Shown here piece after piece: positions 1 through 11,885 of a stretch of DNA of 64,000 bases. The notes beneath the pieces are model-generated. The model saw nothing but the letters and a program-made list of their open reading frames with translations. It did not search any database and was not told where the DNA came from. A program made the translations under genes and the position numbers. Numbering within the stretch: position 1 is the stretch's first letter; each line of letters opens with the position of its first letter. Location of the stretch: contig JAJUJL010000006.1 of assembly GCA_029265355.1 (NCBI GenBank), positions 1-64,000 of the forward strand, read 5' to 3'. Source of the DNA: Chloroflexota bacterium. Lineage in GTDB: Bacteria; Chloroflexota; Anaerolineae; Anaerolineales; UBA4823.

Positions 1-185
1 AATGGATGAGTTTATCGCTTTCCCTCCATTGCCAGGGCAGTAAGAAAGAGCAGAGGAATGCGATCAAGATCGCTCGACCTCTGCCCTGGCAACGGAGAGC
101 TTGTGCACACTGGGCATATCATGAAAGGAATGAAGGCACGTCTCCCAGCAGCTACAGCTACTATGGCTGGCTGTAGACCGCCCAA

Positions 186-422
186 ATGCTGGATGAAAAC
201 GTCTTCCAGGGAGCGCGGCTGAAGCAGGGGACCACCGGGGGCCTGCAGAACCTGAGCTACCTGTATGATGAAGCGGGCAACGTGGTGCGCATCCTGTACG
301 CCTCGTTCAGCTATGATGGGGATGGTGTGCGGGTGAAAGGCACGGTCAACGGGACGGCGACCGCGTATGTGGACAAGTACGATGCCTGGCCAGGTGCACG
401 GGCGAGCAGGTTGAAATGTTAA
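186..422 (+). pseudogene. RHS/YD-repeat protein remnant
   Basis: A 78-codon open frame carries one recognisable RHS/YD-repeat stretch (LSYLYDEAGNV) and a second weaker one (FSYDGDGVRVKG). RHS proteins are usually more than 1000 residues, so this is a fragment. The sequence leaves the family consensus after TAYVDKYDAW and stops. Bases 1-185 show no start or signal peptide belonging to it, although a translated YSYYGWL-stop stretch just upstream may be another scrap of the same protein. It is most likely a decayed end of an RHS gene and is not expected to make a working product. Confidence 0.55.
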
Positions 423-503
423 ACCCATTTCCCCCGCCAAATTTGTGGTAAACTCTGCCTGTCAACCGGCGCATGGATCGCGCCAGCGGAAGGCATGGAA
501 ATT

Positions 504-878
504 ATGGCATTATCACGTGTGGAACAGATGGTCGCTCGTTTGCGGGAGATGCAGGCTGCTTCTCCGGAGATTGAAGCCTCGGCAGTGGTCTCGGTGGATG
601 GCCTGATTATGGCTTCGGCCCTGCCGGCAGAGGCGGAAGAAGACCGGGTTTCGGCCATGTCGGCTGCCATGCTCAGCCTGGGCGAACGTATCGCCGGCGA
701 GCTGGGACGGGGCGGCCTGGAACAGGTCTATATCCGCGGCTCGATGGGCTACGTCATCCTGACCGCGGTCGGGCAGGAGGCGGTGCTCACCGCCCTGGCG
801 CGCGAAGGCGCCAAGCTGGGTTTGGTGTTCCTGGAGATGCGCCGCGCTGCCGAAGACCTGGCGAGGGTGGTAGGATGA
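504..878 (+). CDS. Roadblock/LC7 domain protein
   Basis: The product (124 aa) has the small alpha/beta roadblock/LC7 fold: an N-terminal helix (VEQMVARLREMQ), then AVVSVDGLIMASALP, a central helix and YVILTAVGQEAVLTALA. Such proteins bind small GTPases of the MglA/Ras-like type and act as regulators or activators in bacteria. An in-frame ATG at 495 is also possible, but the GGAAGG at 487-493 sits almost against it and is better spaced for the ATG at 504. No GTPase gene is adjacent, so the partner is unknown. The family call is from sequence; the role is inferred. Confidence 0.8.
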   Translation: MALSRVEQMVARLREMQAASPEIEASAVVSVDGLIMASALPAEAEEDRVSAMSAAMLSLGERIAGELGRGGLEQVYIRGSMGYVILTAVGQEAVLTALAREGAKLGLVFLEMRRAAEDLARVVG

Positions 879-942
879 GCCGTCCCAGGGCACAAGATCA
901 CACGGATACCTCAGCAGGAACCTCGTGGGGAGGCGCCGGTAA

Positions 943-2709
<1,767 letters not shown>

Positions 2710-2711
2710 TT

Positions 2712-3401
2712 TCAGTCAAATCCTGCCGGGTGCTGGGCGTACACGCCGCGCAGCTTGGGAGGCAGCAGCTCTGCCAGGGCGAACATGACCTGGTCGGTGA
2801 GACCCAGGGCGGTATCCTTGGCCTGCGGGAAGATGGGGTCGCCCAGCGTGACGGTGACGCGCGTGCGGCGTGGGAAGCGGCGAAACATGCGATGGGTGCC
2901 TGTGATAGCGACTGGCACGATGGGAGCGCCGGTGGCCAGTGAGAGGCGCGCGACGCCGGTCTTGGCCGGGCGCAGACCGCGCCCTTTCGAGCGTGTGCCT
3001 TCTGGGAACATACCCAGCACCAGGCCGTGCTCCAGCACCTTGCGAGCATGCTCCAGCGCCCATTCGTCCTTGGCGCCGCGCTGCACCGGAAAGGCGCCCA
3101 GGCGGCGCAGGTAGGCGTCCATGAGAGGATTTTCAAACAGCTCAGCCTTGCCCATGTAAAAGATCAGGCGCGGCAGCACGATCTGCATGGGGAAGACATC
3201 GAAGTTGGTCAGGTGGTTGGCTGCCAGGATGACGGGCCCGCTGAGGGGCAGCTTCTCAACGCCGCGCGAGTGAATCACCGCCAGGCTGCGAAAGGCAGCC
3301 GTGAGCACCACAGTAGTGAAACGCCGCAGTTGGGTGTCCTCGAAATAGTAGCGCTTGTGCAGCCTGGGGTCGGAGTCTTCGATCGGGGTATCGAGCGCCA
3401 T
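2712..3401 (-). CDS. plsC: 1-acyl-sn-glycerol-3-phosphate acyltransferase
   Basis: Makes phosphatidic acid by adding a second acyl chain to lysophosphatidate at the membrane. The catalytic HX4D motif is His63-LTNF-Asp68, and the phosphate-binding FPEGTRS motif is at residues 132-138. Length (229 aa) is usual for PlsC. The ATG at 3401 has no Shine-Dalgarno sequence; a TATAAT box on the minus strand ends eight bases before it, so the mRNA may be leaderless. The gene is divergent from eno and convergent with pyrG. Confidence 0.93.
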   Translation of the reverse strand: MALDTPIEDSDPRLHKRYYFEDTQLRRFTTVVLTAAFRSLAVIHSRGVEKLPLSGPVILAANHLTNFDVFPMQIVLPRLIFYMGKAELFENPLMDAYLRRLGAFPVQRGAKDEWALEHARKVLEHGLVLGMFPEGTRSKGRGLRPAKTGVARLSLATGAPIVPVAITGTHRMFRRFPRRTRVTVTLGDPIFPQAKDTALGLTDQVMFALAELLPPKLRGVYAQHPAGFD

Positions 3402-3409
3402 AGTTTTGG

Positions 3410-3415
3410 ATTATA
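3410..3415 (-). promoter_or_regulatory. -10 box of plsC, leaderless arrangement
   Basis: TATAAT reads on the minus strand and ends eight bases before the plsC ATG at 3401. A start site six to eight bases downstream would fall on or next to the A of the ATG. The -35 region (TGCTGG at 3433-3438) is a poor match. Two other genes in the window share this layout. Confidence 0.45.
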
Positions 3416-3534
3416 CTTGCAGATAGTGTTACCCAGCAACGCATTAATACCTGCGAAAAAGTTGAGATTGGGGCGGTGGGCTGCGCCTTCTGCCAACATC
3501 ATCAACAGAAAACAATTAAAAAAAAGCTCAGTGA

Positions 3535-4833
<1,299 letters not shown>

Positions 4834-4839
4834 ACAGTG

Positions 4840-4884
4840 ATTTGGGTGTTGGTGGATGGCATCGCCATTCACCAACACCCAAAT
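4840..4884. terminator. Long hairpin after eno
   Basis: Arms 4840-4860 and 4864-4884 pair over 21 bases with one mismatch and a three-base loop. The hairpin starts six bases after the eno stop. No T-run follows on the plus strand, so it may act as an attenuator or RNA-stabilising end rather than a perfect intrinsic terminator. The upstream in-frame ATG of the next gene (4856) lies within the stem, which argues against its use. Confidence 0.65.
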
Positions 4885-4888
4885 AATT

Positions 4889-5440
4889 ATGCCTGCCCTT
4901 CTATCCGGTTACGCTACCCGAGCACGCCTGCGTGCGGTGCTGCCATACTTGAAAGGCGCAGTGCTCGACCTGGGCTGCGGTTTCACCCGGTTGCCGCCGC
5001 TGCTCCCGGCAGGGCTTACGTACACCGGTGTGGATGGCTGGGACGAAGCCCTGGCGTATGACCGGCAACAGTATCCCCAATGGCCGTTTCTCAAAAGAGA
5101 CCTGGACAGTGAAGCATTGGCGTTGGGAGAGGCGCGCTTTGATACAGTGCTGATGACCGCCGTGCTGGAACACTTGCACCATCCTGAGCATGCGCTGAGC
5201 GAGGTGCGCCGCTATCTGACGGCTGGGGGTTGGTTGGTGATGACCACACCCTCGCCGTTTGGCGATTGGTTGCACCAGGTGGGCAGCCGCTTCGGGTTAT
5301 TCTATTCCGAAGAATTCGTGGGGCATGTGAAGATCTTTGGGCGTGGCGACCTGGCAGAGTTGGCGCAGCGCACTGGTTTTCGCATGGGAGCATACCGCCG
5401 TTTTCTGTTTCAGACCAACCAATTGATTGTTTACGAGTAA
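4889..5440 (+). CDS. Class I SAM-dependent methyltransferase
   Basis: The 183-aa product has motif I VLDLGCG (residues 25-31), an acidic residue at the end of strand 2 (YTGVDGWDE), FDTVLMTAVLEHLHHPEHAL (motif IV region) and a LTAGGWLVMTTPSP post-II strand. This is the Methyltransf_11 type used on small molecules, lipids or sugars. The substrate cannot be read from sequence. The ATG at 4889 was chosen because the earlier ATG at 4856 lies inside the hairpin after eno. It converges on the zinc-ribbon gene at 5567. Confidence 0.8.
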   Translation: MPALLSGYATRARLRAVLPYLKGAVLDLGCGFTRLPPLLPAGLTYTGVDGWDEALAYDRQQYPQWPFLKRDLDSEALALGEARFDTVLMTAVLEHLHHPEHALSEVRRYLTAGGWLVMTTPSPFGDWLHQVGSRFGLFYSEEFVGHVKIFGRGDLAELAQRTGFRMGAYRRFLFQTNQLIVYE

Positions 5441-5566
5441 AAAAAAAAGGGCGAAACACAAAGAGCACGAAGGAAGCATAAAGACCACAACGAAACAAAA
5501 GTTTATTCATGGTGTGCTTTGGTTAAGTCCTTTGAGTCCGCTGTGTTTCAATAAAAACAAGCAGCG
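5441..5566. repeat. Low-complexity purine-rich spacer
   Basis: Between two convergent genes, 5441-5500 is A-rich and built of GAAACACAAAGAGCACGAAG-type words, and 5500-5555 is rich in TTTG/GTGTTT words that are loosely complementary. Such CACAAAG/CTTTGTG blocks occur as dispersed spacer sequence in many bacterial genomes. No gene or clear terminator is visible. Confidence 0.35.
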
Positions 5567-6112
5567 TCAGCTTCCCGAGGCTTCTTGAGGGGCTTCGGTT
5601 TCTTCCTGCGCTTCCTCATCTGTGGCAGGCATGGGGCGCAAGGCGTCGTCCAGTGTCGCTGCCTCTCGACGCATACCAGGCGCCGGAGTGCCGCAGTAGG
5701 GGCACAGATTCCAGGGCAGCTCGATCAGCTTGCCGCATTGGTGGCAATTCTTCTTCAGGCGGGTGTGGCAGTTGGGACAAACTTGCCAATTTTCCTTGAC
5801 GCGTCGGCTGCAACCAGGGCACAGAGCCACATCTTCGATCGTTTGCAGCAGCGCTTCCTCTTCCAGCGTGTGCTGGTATTCGTCTTCCAGGGTGCGGGGT
5901 GGGCGCAGGATGAGGTAGATCACGAGACCAGGCAGGAAGAGCAAGGCCACGACCAGGGAGGCCAGGATGCGCGCCAGGGGGTCACGCGCCCGCCGCCGGA
6001 TGTCGCGGTATGTCCAAATGATCAAGCTCAACCACAGCGCGGCAAAAAAGGCGCCACTCCAGGCAGCCAGGATCAAGATGAGATTGCTCAACGTGGAGGC
6101 GTCAAGGGTCAT
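5567..6112 (-). CDS. Membrane protein with double zinc ribbon
   Basis: The 181-aa product has two membrane segments (about residues 9-30 and 47-66), then a cytoplasmic region with four CxxC knuckles (CPGC, CPNC, CHQC, CPYC) that would form two zinc ribbons, and an acidic C-terminal tail. Function is unknown; similar proteins are annotated only as zinc-ribbon domain proteins. The open frame extends upstream to 6241, but the ATG at 6112 is preceded by AAGGAG and gives a sensible membrane N terminus, so it was chosen. Confidence 0.75.
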   Translation of the reverse strand: MTLDASTLSNLILILAAWSGAFFAALWLSLIIWTYRDIRRRARDPLARILASLVVALLFLPGLVIYLILRPPRTLEDEYQHTLEEEALLQTIEDVALCPGCSRRVKENWQVCPNCHTRLKKNCHQCGKLIELPWNLCPYCGTPAPGMRREAATLDDALRPMPATDEEAQEETEAPQEASGS

Positions 6113-6363
6113 GATAAGCTCCTTGCTGCCGATTATAGCATTGGAACGATTTATTCGTGCGCAAAAGGTAGCACCTTTGGAACAGAAATAGCCGCTCGCA
6201 CGATGTGGGCCAATTAAGATGATCTGATAGGAGATTGCCACGACCAGGGCTGAAGAAAGCGCTTCAGCACCAGGCGTGTAAAGAACACCCGACGCTGGTC
6301 TCGCAGCGATGAAGTAGCGGGGCTACCGAATTTGACTACAATTAAGCATATCAAGGAGCGCAC

Positions 6364-7062
6364 ATGGACGAGCAAAAAACGATCTACCGCATCAGTGATA
6401 TGCAGCAAGATGAGCGACCGCGCGAGCGCCTGCAGCGGTTGGGGGCCCAAGCGCTCAGCACCAGCGAGTTGTTGGCGATTCTTTTGCGAGTGGGCGTCAC
6501 CGGCGAGAATGTGGTGCGCCTGGGAGAGCGCCTGTTGCGCACCTTCGATGGCTTGCCGGGTTTGCATCGCGCTTCCTTCGATGAACTGTGCGCCCAGCAC
6601 GGAATGGGCGTCGCCAAGACCGCGCAGCTCAAGGCGGCTTTGGAATTGGGGCACCGCTTCAGCCTGGAGGCCAAGGATGAGCGCCCGGCGATCCACAGCC
6701 CGGCAGACGCGGCTGCCCTGCTGCAGTTCCCGATGAGCGCCTTGGAGCAAGAAGAGCTGCGCGTTGTCCTGCTCGATACCCGCAACCGAGTGCTGCAGAT
6801 CGAGACGGTTTATCGTGGCTCGGTGAATTCATCCCAGGTGCGGGTAGGTGAGCTGTTCAAGGCGGCTATCCGGCGCAACGCCACCGCCATCATCGTCGCC
6901 CACAATCATCCCAGCGGCGACCCGGCGCCCAGCCCGGACGACGTGGCCGTGACGCGCGCCATGGTACAGGCGGGCAAGCTGCTGGATGTGGATGTGCTCG
7001 ATCACCTCATCATTGGTATGGGGCGTTTTGTTTCAATGAAAGAACGCGGCCTGGGCTTCTAA
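6364..7062 (+). CDS. radC: RadC/JAB-domain protein (DUF2466)
   Basis: The 232-aa product combines an N-terminal helix-hairpin-helix region ([31 protein letters not shown]) with a C-terminal JAB/MPN domain whose metal site is His180-Asn-His182-Pro-Ser-Gly-Asp186. RadC was once linked to DNA repair, but the biochemical role remains uncertain; the fold is a metal-dependent isopeptidase-like hydrolase. The ATG at 6364 follows AAGGAG. It converges on acyP with eight bases between stops. Confidence 0.93.
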   Translation: MDEQKTIYRISDMQQDERPRERLQRLGAQALSTSELLAILLRVGVTGENVVRLGERLLRTFDGLPGLHRASFDELCAQHGMGVAKTAQLKAALELGHRFSLEAKDERPAIHSPADAAALLQFPMSALEQEELRVVLLDTRNRVLQIETVYRGSVNSSQVRVGELFKAAIRRNATAIIVAHNHPSGDPAPSPDDVAVTRAMVQAGKLLDVDVLDHLIIGMGRFVSMKERGLGF

Positions 7063-7070
7063 TCCCGGAC

Positions 7071-7370
7071 TCAGAGGGTCATGCGCACTTCGAAGCTGGC
7101 GAATTCCCCAGTCGCTGGCAGCCATTGCGGGTTCACCCCTGTCACATAAGACATGCGCGGCCCGCGCTGCAGGGCAATGAGCAGTTTGTCCAGCGTTTCA
7201 CGAGGGCCTTCAGCCAACACTTCCACGCTGCCATCACGGCGATTTCGCACCCAGCCTTTTAGATCGAGCAGGGTCGCATATTCGAAGACAAATTGGCGAA
7301 AGCCGACACCCTGCACGCGGCCTTCTACGGTGGCGTGCAGGCGTGCTTTGGATGAGGATGGTTCGTTCAT
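7071..7370 (-). CDS. acyP: Acylphosphatase
   Basis: Hydrolyses acyl phosphates such as acetyl phosphate and carbamoyl phosphate. The 99-aa product has VEGRVQGVGFRQF with catalytic Arg25 and GWVRNRRDGSVEV with catalytic Asn43. The open frame extends back to 7418, but the ATG at 7370 lies four bases after the stop of the upstream peptidase and gives the normal family length. It is the last gene of a five-gene minus-strand operon. Confidence 0.93.
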   Translation of the reverse strand: MNEPSSSKARLHATVEGRVQGVGFRQFVFEYATLLDLKGWVRNRRDGSVEVLAEGPRETLDKLLIALQRGPRMSYVTGVNPQWLPATGEFASFEVRMTL

Positions 7371-7374
7371 GATT

Positions 7375-8628
7375 TCATTCCTTTGGCTGGTTCTCTTTTT
7401 GCCCGCGGCGCAGCGCACCTGCAGCGTTGAGCAGAATCACCACCAGGGGCACCAGCAATACTGCACCAGAGAGCACCAGCCAGGGGGTCAGGTTACTTAC
7501 TGCGCCGCTGACCGGGTTTTCGCCAAAGGCATCCTTCAACCAGTCGCGCTCGATTTGCGCCAGGGTGGAGCCAAAAGTGACTTCCACGCCGCGTGTGCAT
7601 CCCAGGCCGTCCTGGTAAGCCTGCAGCAGGTTATCCAGGCCTTGCGAGCCATAGGTGCGATACAGGAAGCGGGTGAAGGATGTGGCCTGGGCGTAAGCCA
7701 GGTAGGCGCCTGAAGCGTCTCGAGGAAAGGCGCTGCACAGCGATTCCATTGGTAGCATGGTATCTTTGACCTGAGCGCTGTTGATCATCGCCAGGTAATC
7801 CGGGTTGGGATACAGCTCAGCGATAGAGGCCAGCCCCTCGCTCAACCACATCGGCAGGCGGGTGTAGGCAGTAGTCACGCGTTGGTAGACCAGGATATGC
7901 ATCAGCTCGTGCGGGATCTGGCGCTCGATCTCCAATCGCTGTTCTGGGGTGGGTGGTAGGGAAAGCACCATGACCGCCATGTCTGGCGAGGTGTGGGCGG
8001 CTACCCAGTCTTCGCCAGCAAGCTGGATGGCCTCGCGCATGTGGCGCCCATTGGCATAGGCGTAGATCTGGACGCGATCGGGGGGAGAGAGCGGCAGGAT
8101 TTGTTGGGCATTCTCCAATCCTTGCTGGGCGGTATCCAGCAACAGTTGCGCAAAGGCCTCATCACCTTCATACCAGTGCACCTCGAAGATGCCCTGGGCG
8201 CGACTCTGCCACTCGAAGCGGTTGTCGATGTAAGCCAGGCTGCCGCGCTGGGTTTCGATTTTCTGACCATCGCTCGACTGAGCTTCGAACCAGTAAATGA
8301 TGACCGAATAGGCGCGGATGGGGTGGGTGTGCACATCGTAATTGACTTCCCAGGCGCTTGCGCTGTTCTTCACTGCGGGGATGACGCGTGTGTTTCGCTC
8401 ACCTTGAACTTGCAGGTAGAGGTTAGCCTGTTGCGCGGCTATCTCTGCACCTGGCGCGGCCTGGAACAAGATGTACTGCCCAAACTGGTACTCGGTATGC
8501 AAGGGCCAGGCGACCTGGCTGGGCGAGGCGCCTGAGGTCTGCGCTCGGCCAGGCGGCGCGCCGGCAGCCAGGCTTGCGAGCGCAATCAGGAGGAAGAGTA
8601 GATAGACGCGGTGCAGCAGTGTGTGCAT
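7375..8628 (-). CDS. Secreted or membrane-anchored gluzincin-type metallopeptidase
   Basis: The 417-aa product has an N-terminal signal peptide (about residues 4-30), a zinc-peptidase motif His240-Glu-Leu-Met-His244 and a downstream WLSEGLASIAE whose Glu is the likely third ligand (peptidase MA-like arrangement). A C-terminal membrane segment (LVLSGAVLLVPLVVILLNA) and a basic tail place the catalytic part outside the cell. The start ATG overlaps the stop of the transporter gene by one base (TGATG), so they are translationally coupled. The substrate is unknown. Confidence 0.85.
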   Translation of the reverse strand: MHTLLHRVYLLFLLIALASLAAGAPPGRAQTSGASPSQVAWPLHTEYQFGQYILFQAAPGAEIAAQQANLYLQVQGERNTRVIPAVKNSASAWEVNYDVHTHPIRAYSVIIYWFEAQSSDGQKIETQRGSLAYIDNRFEWQSRAQGIFEVHWYEGDEAFAQLLLDTAQQGLENAQQILPLSPPDRVQIYAYANGRHMREAIQLAGEDWVAAHTSPDMAVMVLSLPPTPEQRLEIERQIPHELMHILVYQRVTTAYTRLPMWLSEGLASIAELYPNPDYLAMINSAQVKDTMLPMESLCSAFPRDASGAYLAYAQATSFTRFLYRTYGSQGLDNLLQAYQDGLGCTRGVEVTFGSTLAQIERDWLKDAFGENPVSGAVSNLTPWLVLSGAVLLVPLVVILLNAAGALRRGQKENQPKE

Positions 8629-9548
8629 CAGTTGGCTCCCAGGTAAGCCAGCAAGGGCGTCAGGGTCAATGGGCTGAGCAGCGTGCCAAAGAAGACAGCG
8701 TTGGTGACAAAGGCCGGCTCGACATCGTACTCAGTCGCCAGCACAGTCATCAACACTGCGGTGGGCACGGCTGCCTGGGCGATGGCTGCCTGGCGAGCGG
8801 CGCCCTGTAGACCAAATATGGATGTGAAAGCCAGCGCTAAAGCGGGACTGCCAACCAGGCGCAGAAGTATGCCCAACCCCATCTCTTTAAGATGCTGCAG
8901 CCCAGCGGAGCGCTGCAATTGAATGCCCAGCAGCACCAGCAGGGTGGGCAGGGCCGCGCCGGCCATCAGCTCGATAGTGTAGCTGATTGGCTCAGGAAAC
9001 TTGAGATGGAAGACATTGAACATGATCGCCAAGACCGTTGCGTAGACCGCCGGAACTTGCGCCAGGCTGCGTGTTGCTTGCCAAAGGTTGTATTTTCCGG
9101 AGGATGCAATAAATACGCCAACTGTGTACATCATCACTGCTAAAACGACAAAGTAAATGCTGGCAAAAGCCAGGGTGGTATCGCCGAAGGCCAGCGCGTT
9201 CAGCGTCAGTCCAAAATTGCCAGCATTGCCGAACATGGCAATCAGCAAAATGGCGCTCATCATCTTGCGCCCGACCTGCGCAGCGCTGGCGATCATCCAG
9301 GCAACCAAACCCAAAGCCAGCGTGCTCAGCACCGTGAACAGGCTGACCCGCAGGATATCGTTGGTTTCTAACTGGCTGGTGGTGAGCAGGTGGAAGATGA
9401 GGCAGGGGCTGAAGATGTTAAAGGTGGTGCGGGATACTGATACGGCATCGACGCGGAATTTTTTTGCCAATAAATAGCCTGCGGCGGCTGCCAGGAAAAT
9501 GGGCAGAATGTTGTTGGCGAAGAGGTTCAGCAGACCGATCAAGTTCAA
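8628..9548 (-). CDS. AEC-family (auxin efflux carrier-type) transporter
   Basis: The 306-aa integral membrane protein has about ten hydrophobic segments in the two halves typical of the AEC/BART fold, starting with NILPIFLAAAAGYLLAK and ending with AVFFGTLLSPLTLTPLLAYLG. A broken-helix stretch occurs around MFGNAGNFGLTLNALAFG. Bacterial relatives export or exchange organic acids such as malate and malonate, so the substrate here is uncertain. It sits five bases after the HEAT-repeat gene and overlaps the peptidase gene by one base. Confidence 0.88.
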   Translation of the reverse strand: MNLIGLLNLFANNILPIFLAAAAGYLLAKKFRVDAVSVSRTTFNIFSPCLIFHLLTTSQLETNDILRVSLFTVLSTLALGLVAWMIASAAQVGRKMMSAILLIAMFGNAGNFGLTLNALAFGDTTLAFASIYFVVLAVMMYTVGVFIASSGKYNLWQATRSLAQVPAVYATVLAIMFNVFHLKFPEPISYTIELMAGAALPTLLVLLGIQLQRSAGLQHLKEMGLGILLRLVGSPALALAFTSIFGLQGAARQAAIAQAAVPTAVLMTVLATEYDVEPAFVTNAVFFGTLLSPLTLTPLLAYLGAN

Positions 9549-9553
9549 TGATC

Positions 9554-10603
9554 CTATTGGTTGTCTCCGCTCTCCTCTTCTTCAGGCAGGTCCTCATCCG
9601 AGTCACCCTCATACAGCTCACCACTTAGCGCTTCATCCTCATCCAATTCAAGCAGAGAGAAGAGCTGCAGGTCTTCTGTGAATGCCAGGTTGTCCATGGC
9701 GTTTTCGAGTAATTCCAGCTCAAGGTCGTCATCGGTTTCTTCGTATAACTCATCCAGTAAATCGGATACCCCAGGCCCGCCAATCTGAGATAAAGACCAG
9801 ATGGCTGCCTGTCGCACGTTGGCATCCGTATCCCGAGCCAGCGTTTTTAGCAAGTCCACGGTTGATTTCAGTTCCAGTTCACCTGCGGTGCGGGCAGCTT
9901 CCATGCGAATGTCATCGTCATCCTGCTGCAGCATCTGCAACACCAATTCATCCCAATCTGCGTTCGCCGAACGGCTCATGGCAACCAGGGCGCTGAGCAC
10001 CCAATCTTTACGGTTGGAATAATAGGCGCTCTCGATCATACCTGGAACTTCTGCATGGCTCGAGAAGCCCAGCGCTTCGAGCGCCCGGCGCCGGACAAGC
10101 GGCGCGGCGCTACTTTTATAAATGTCCAGAAGATCGTTCACCACCGCGTCCAGCTTGGCCTGGGTGATTTCCTCGATCTCGCCCAGGTAAACGAATTGGC
10201 CCAGGGCCGAAGCGCAAGCTGCCTGCACCTCGGTGTCGGTATCCTGGCGCATCATCTGCCGATAGGTATCGATCAAATCGGTCGGCTCATAGTCCCACAA
10301 GCCGCGCACCGATAAGCGGCGTACGACCGGGTCGCTATCGTGCAGAGCCAGGCGGTACAGCGCCTCAAAGGAGAGCACCGTATCGGCCTCGCCTATTTCT
10401 TCCAGGTCTTCCAGGATGGCCTGCCGGCGGCGAACGCTCACCTGAGGCCAGGTGCTGCGCAAGGCTTGCAAATCATTCCCTTCCAGGTCTGAGAAGCGAT
10501 ACAGCAGGCGGGGAGGGAAACTCTTCTCCTCATCCAGCAACGCAGCAAGCACCTGCTGAAAAGGCGCTTTTTTCGGTTCGGCGGGTATGCTCTTTCGGCT
10601 CAT
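9554..10603 (-). CDS. HEAT-repeat protein with acidic C terminus
   Basis: The 349-aa product is mostly alpha-helical HEAT/PBS-lyase-like repeats (for example DPVVRRLSVRGLWDYEP, DTEVQAACASALGQF, DDIRMEAARTAGELE, DANVRQAAIWSLSQIG). Asp-Glu-rich stretches fill about the last 80 residues. Such proteins scaffold protein contacts, and no enzyme motif is visible. It lies 18 bases downstream of rseP in the same operon, which may hint at a role near envelope proteolysis, but that is only inference. Confidence 0.85.
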   Translation of the reverse strand: MSRKSIPAEPKKAPFQQVLAALLDEEKSFPPRLLYRFSDLEGNDLQALRSTWPQVSVRRRQAILEDLEEIGEADTVLSFEALYRLALHDSDPVVRRLSVRGLWDYEPTDLIDTYRQMMRQDTDTEVQAACASALGQFVYLGEIEEITQAKLDAVVNDLLDIYKSSAAPLVRRRALEALGFSSHAEVPGMIESAYYSNRKDWVLSALVAMSRSANADWDELVLQMLQQDDDDIRMEAARTAGELELKSTVDLLKTLARDTDANVRQAAIWSLSQIGGPGVSDLLDELYEETDDDLELELLENAMDNLAFTEDLQLFSLLELDEDEALSGELYEGDSDEDLPEEEESGDNQ

Positions 10604-10621
10604 ACAGGCACTCTCTGTGAA

Positions 10622-11650
10622 CTATGGAAGTTGCACAGGATTGATAAAATCCTGCACGTTGATGTAGATCAGCAAAATCAGCAAGAAGGCAAAGCCAACC
10701 AGGTGGATGGCGTTTTCCCATTGCTGCGGGACGCGCTTGCGGATGAGGATCTCTGGCAGTGTCAGCAGGATGCGTCCGCCATCCAGGGCCGGGATCGGAA
10801 ACAAATTGAAAATGCCCAGGGAAATGGTGATGATCATAAAGAACCACAGGGGCTGTTGAAAACGTTGGTAGACATCGAACATGCCCTTGTAACCCAGAGG
10901 GCGGCCTTCCTCGGGGCTGACCTGGCCCGAGAAAATTTGGAAGGGCAACGACAGCACAGCGCGGGTGTAATCCACCACGCCGCTGATACCCTTGGGGATG
11001 GCCTGAATCCAGGGAATGGGGCGAGTGTCCTGCTCCATACCAATACCAACCGCCCAATCCCCCTCTTTGGACTCTTCAGGTCGCAGGGTTACGTTACGCA
11101 CCTCGCCATTGCGCTCGAAGGTGAGGAGGATCTCCTTTCCCAGGTTATCATAGATGGCGCGGCGAATGTCGGTAGAGTTGGCCTGCGCTTGTCCGTTGAT
11201 CTGGAGAATGATGTCACCTTCCTGCAAGCCCGCCGCCTCAGCAGGCGAGCCGGGGATGACCTGGTTGATGCGCACCCGCCCTGAGACCGGTTCACCGAGG
11301 TTATAAACGATGATGATCGAAAGCAAAACACCCACCACCAGGTTCATCGCAGGACCGGCAGCCAACACGAAAAGGCGCGCCCAGGGACTGGAGGCGGCCA
11401 ATCCGCCGGGGACATTCGGATCGTTTTCGCCCTTGGGACGAACGAAGCCGCCCAGGGGGATCGCATTCAAGGTAAATTCAGTGTTGCCCACTCGGAAAAG
11501 CCGCGCCAGGCGTGGGGGAAATCCAATGCCAAACTCTTCCACGTCAATTTTTACCGCTCGAGCCGCCAGATAATGACCCAGTTCATGAATGATGATCAGA
11601 ATCGCGATGCCGGCGATGAACTCGAGCAGAGGGACCAAAGGAAAATTCAT
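10622..11650 (-). CDS. rseP: Site-2 protease RseP-type (M50)
   Basis: A membrane-embedded zinc metalloprotease for regulated intramembrane proteolysis. The 342-aa product has His22-Glu-Leu-Gly-His26 in the first membrane segment, one PDZ domain (VIPGSPAEAAGLQEGDIILQINGQ), and the third zinc ligand in NLFPIPALDGGR near the C terminus. With a single PDZ it is shorter than the E. coli enzyme, like many Gram-positive and Chloroflexota homologues. It leads the operon rseP - HEAT - AEC - peptidase - acyP. No anti-sigma factor is nearby. Confidence 0.94.
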   Translation of the reverse strand: MNFPLVPLLEFIAGIAILIIIHELGHYLAARAVKIDVEEFGIGFPPRLARLFRVGNTEFTLNAIPLGGFVRPKGENDPNVPGGLAASSPWARLFVLAAGPAMNLVVGVLLSIIIVYNLGEPVSGRVRINQVIPGSPAEAAGLQEGDIILQINGQAQANSTDIRRAIYDNLGKEILLTFERNGEVRNVTLRPEESKEGDWAVGIGMEQDTRPIPWIQAIPKGISGVVDYTRAVLSLPFQIFSGQVSPEEGRPLGYKGMFDVYQRFQQPLWFFMIITISLGIFNLFPIPALDGGRILLTLPEILIRKRVPQQWENAIHLVGFAFLLILLIYINVQDFINPVQLP

Positions 11651-11672
11651 GTTGATTTACTCTCACTTCTTG

Positions 11673-11708
11673 ATAAAAAACGATAATCGTTATCTAAATC
11701 TGATTATA
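11673..11708 (-). promoter_or_regulatory. Predicted rseP promoter with Fur-like palindrome
   Basis: A TATAAT box reads on the minus strand at 11703-11708. Just downstream, 11679-11691 is a perfect 6-1-6 palindrome (AACGATAATCGTT). The 13 bases GATAATCGTTATC at 11683-11695 differ from the right part of the E. coli Fur consensus at one position. The -35 region is weak. The overlap would allow a Fur-family repressor to block the operon; this is inferred from motif similarity only. Confidence 0.35.
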
Positions 11709-11783
11709 TCTCTTACCGTGTTAATCATCCAGGCGCGGCGCGCTGGCGGATGATTATTTCTAACAGAACTCTAAGCACCTACC

Positions 11784-11852
11784 CGAAAATTGGAGGAAAA
11801 TTGGGATGTTGTTGCGCACCGCGCCGCAATTCCCCCCGCCCAATAATTTTCG
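11784..11852 (-). terminator. Two-part hairpin after mvaD
   Basis: CGAAAATT (11784-11791) pairs with AATTTTCG (11845-11852), and inside it ATTGGG (11800-11805) pairs with CCCAAT (11839-11844) around a GC-rich loop. It lies 34 bases past the mvaD stop and may end its transcript. The rest of the 11709-11885 gap holds no gene. Confidence 0.4.
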
Positions 11853-11885
11853 AGTAATGACAGAGCGTCTACGGCAGGGTGCGGA

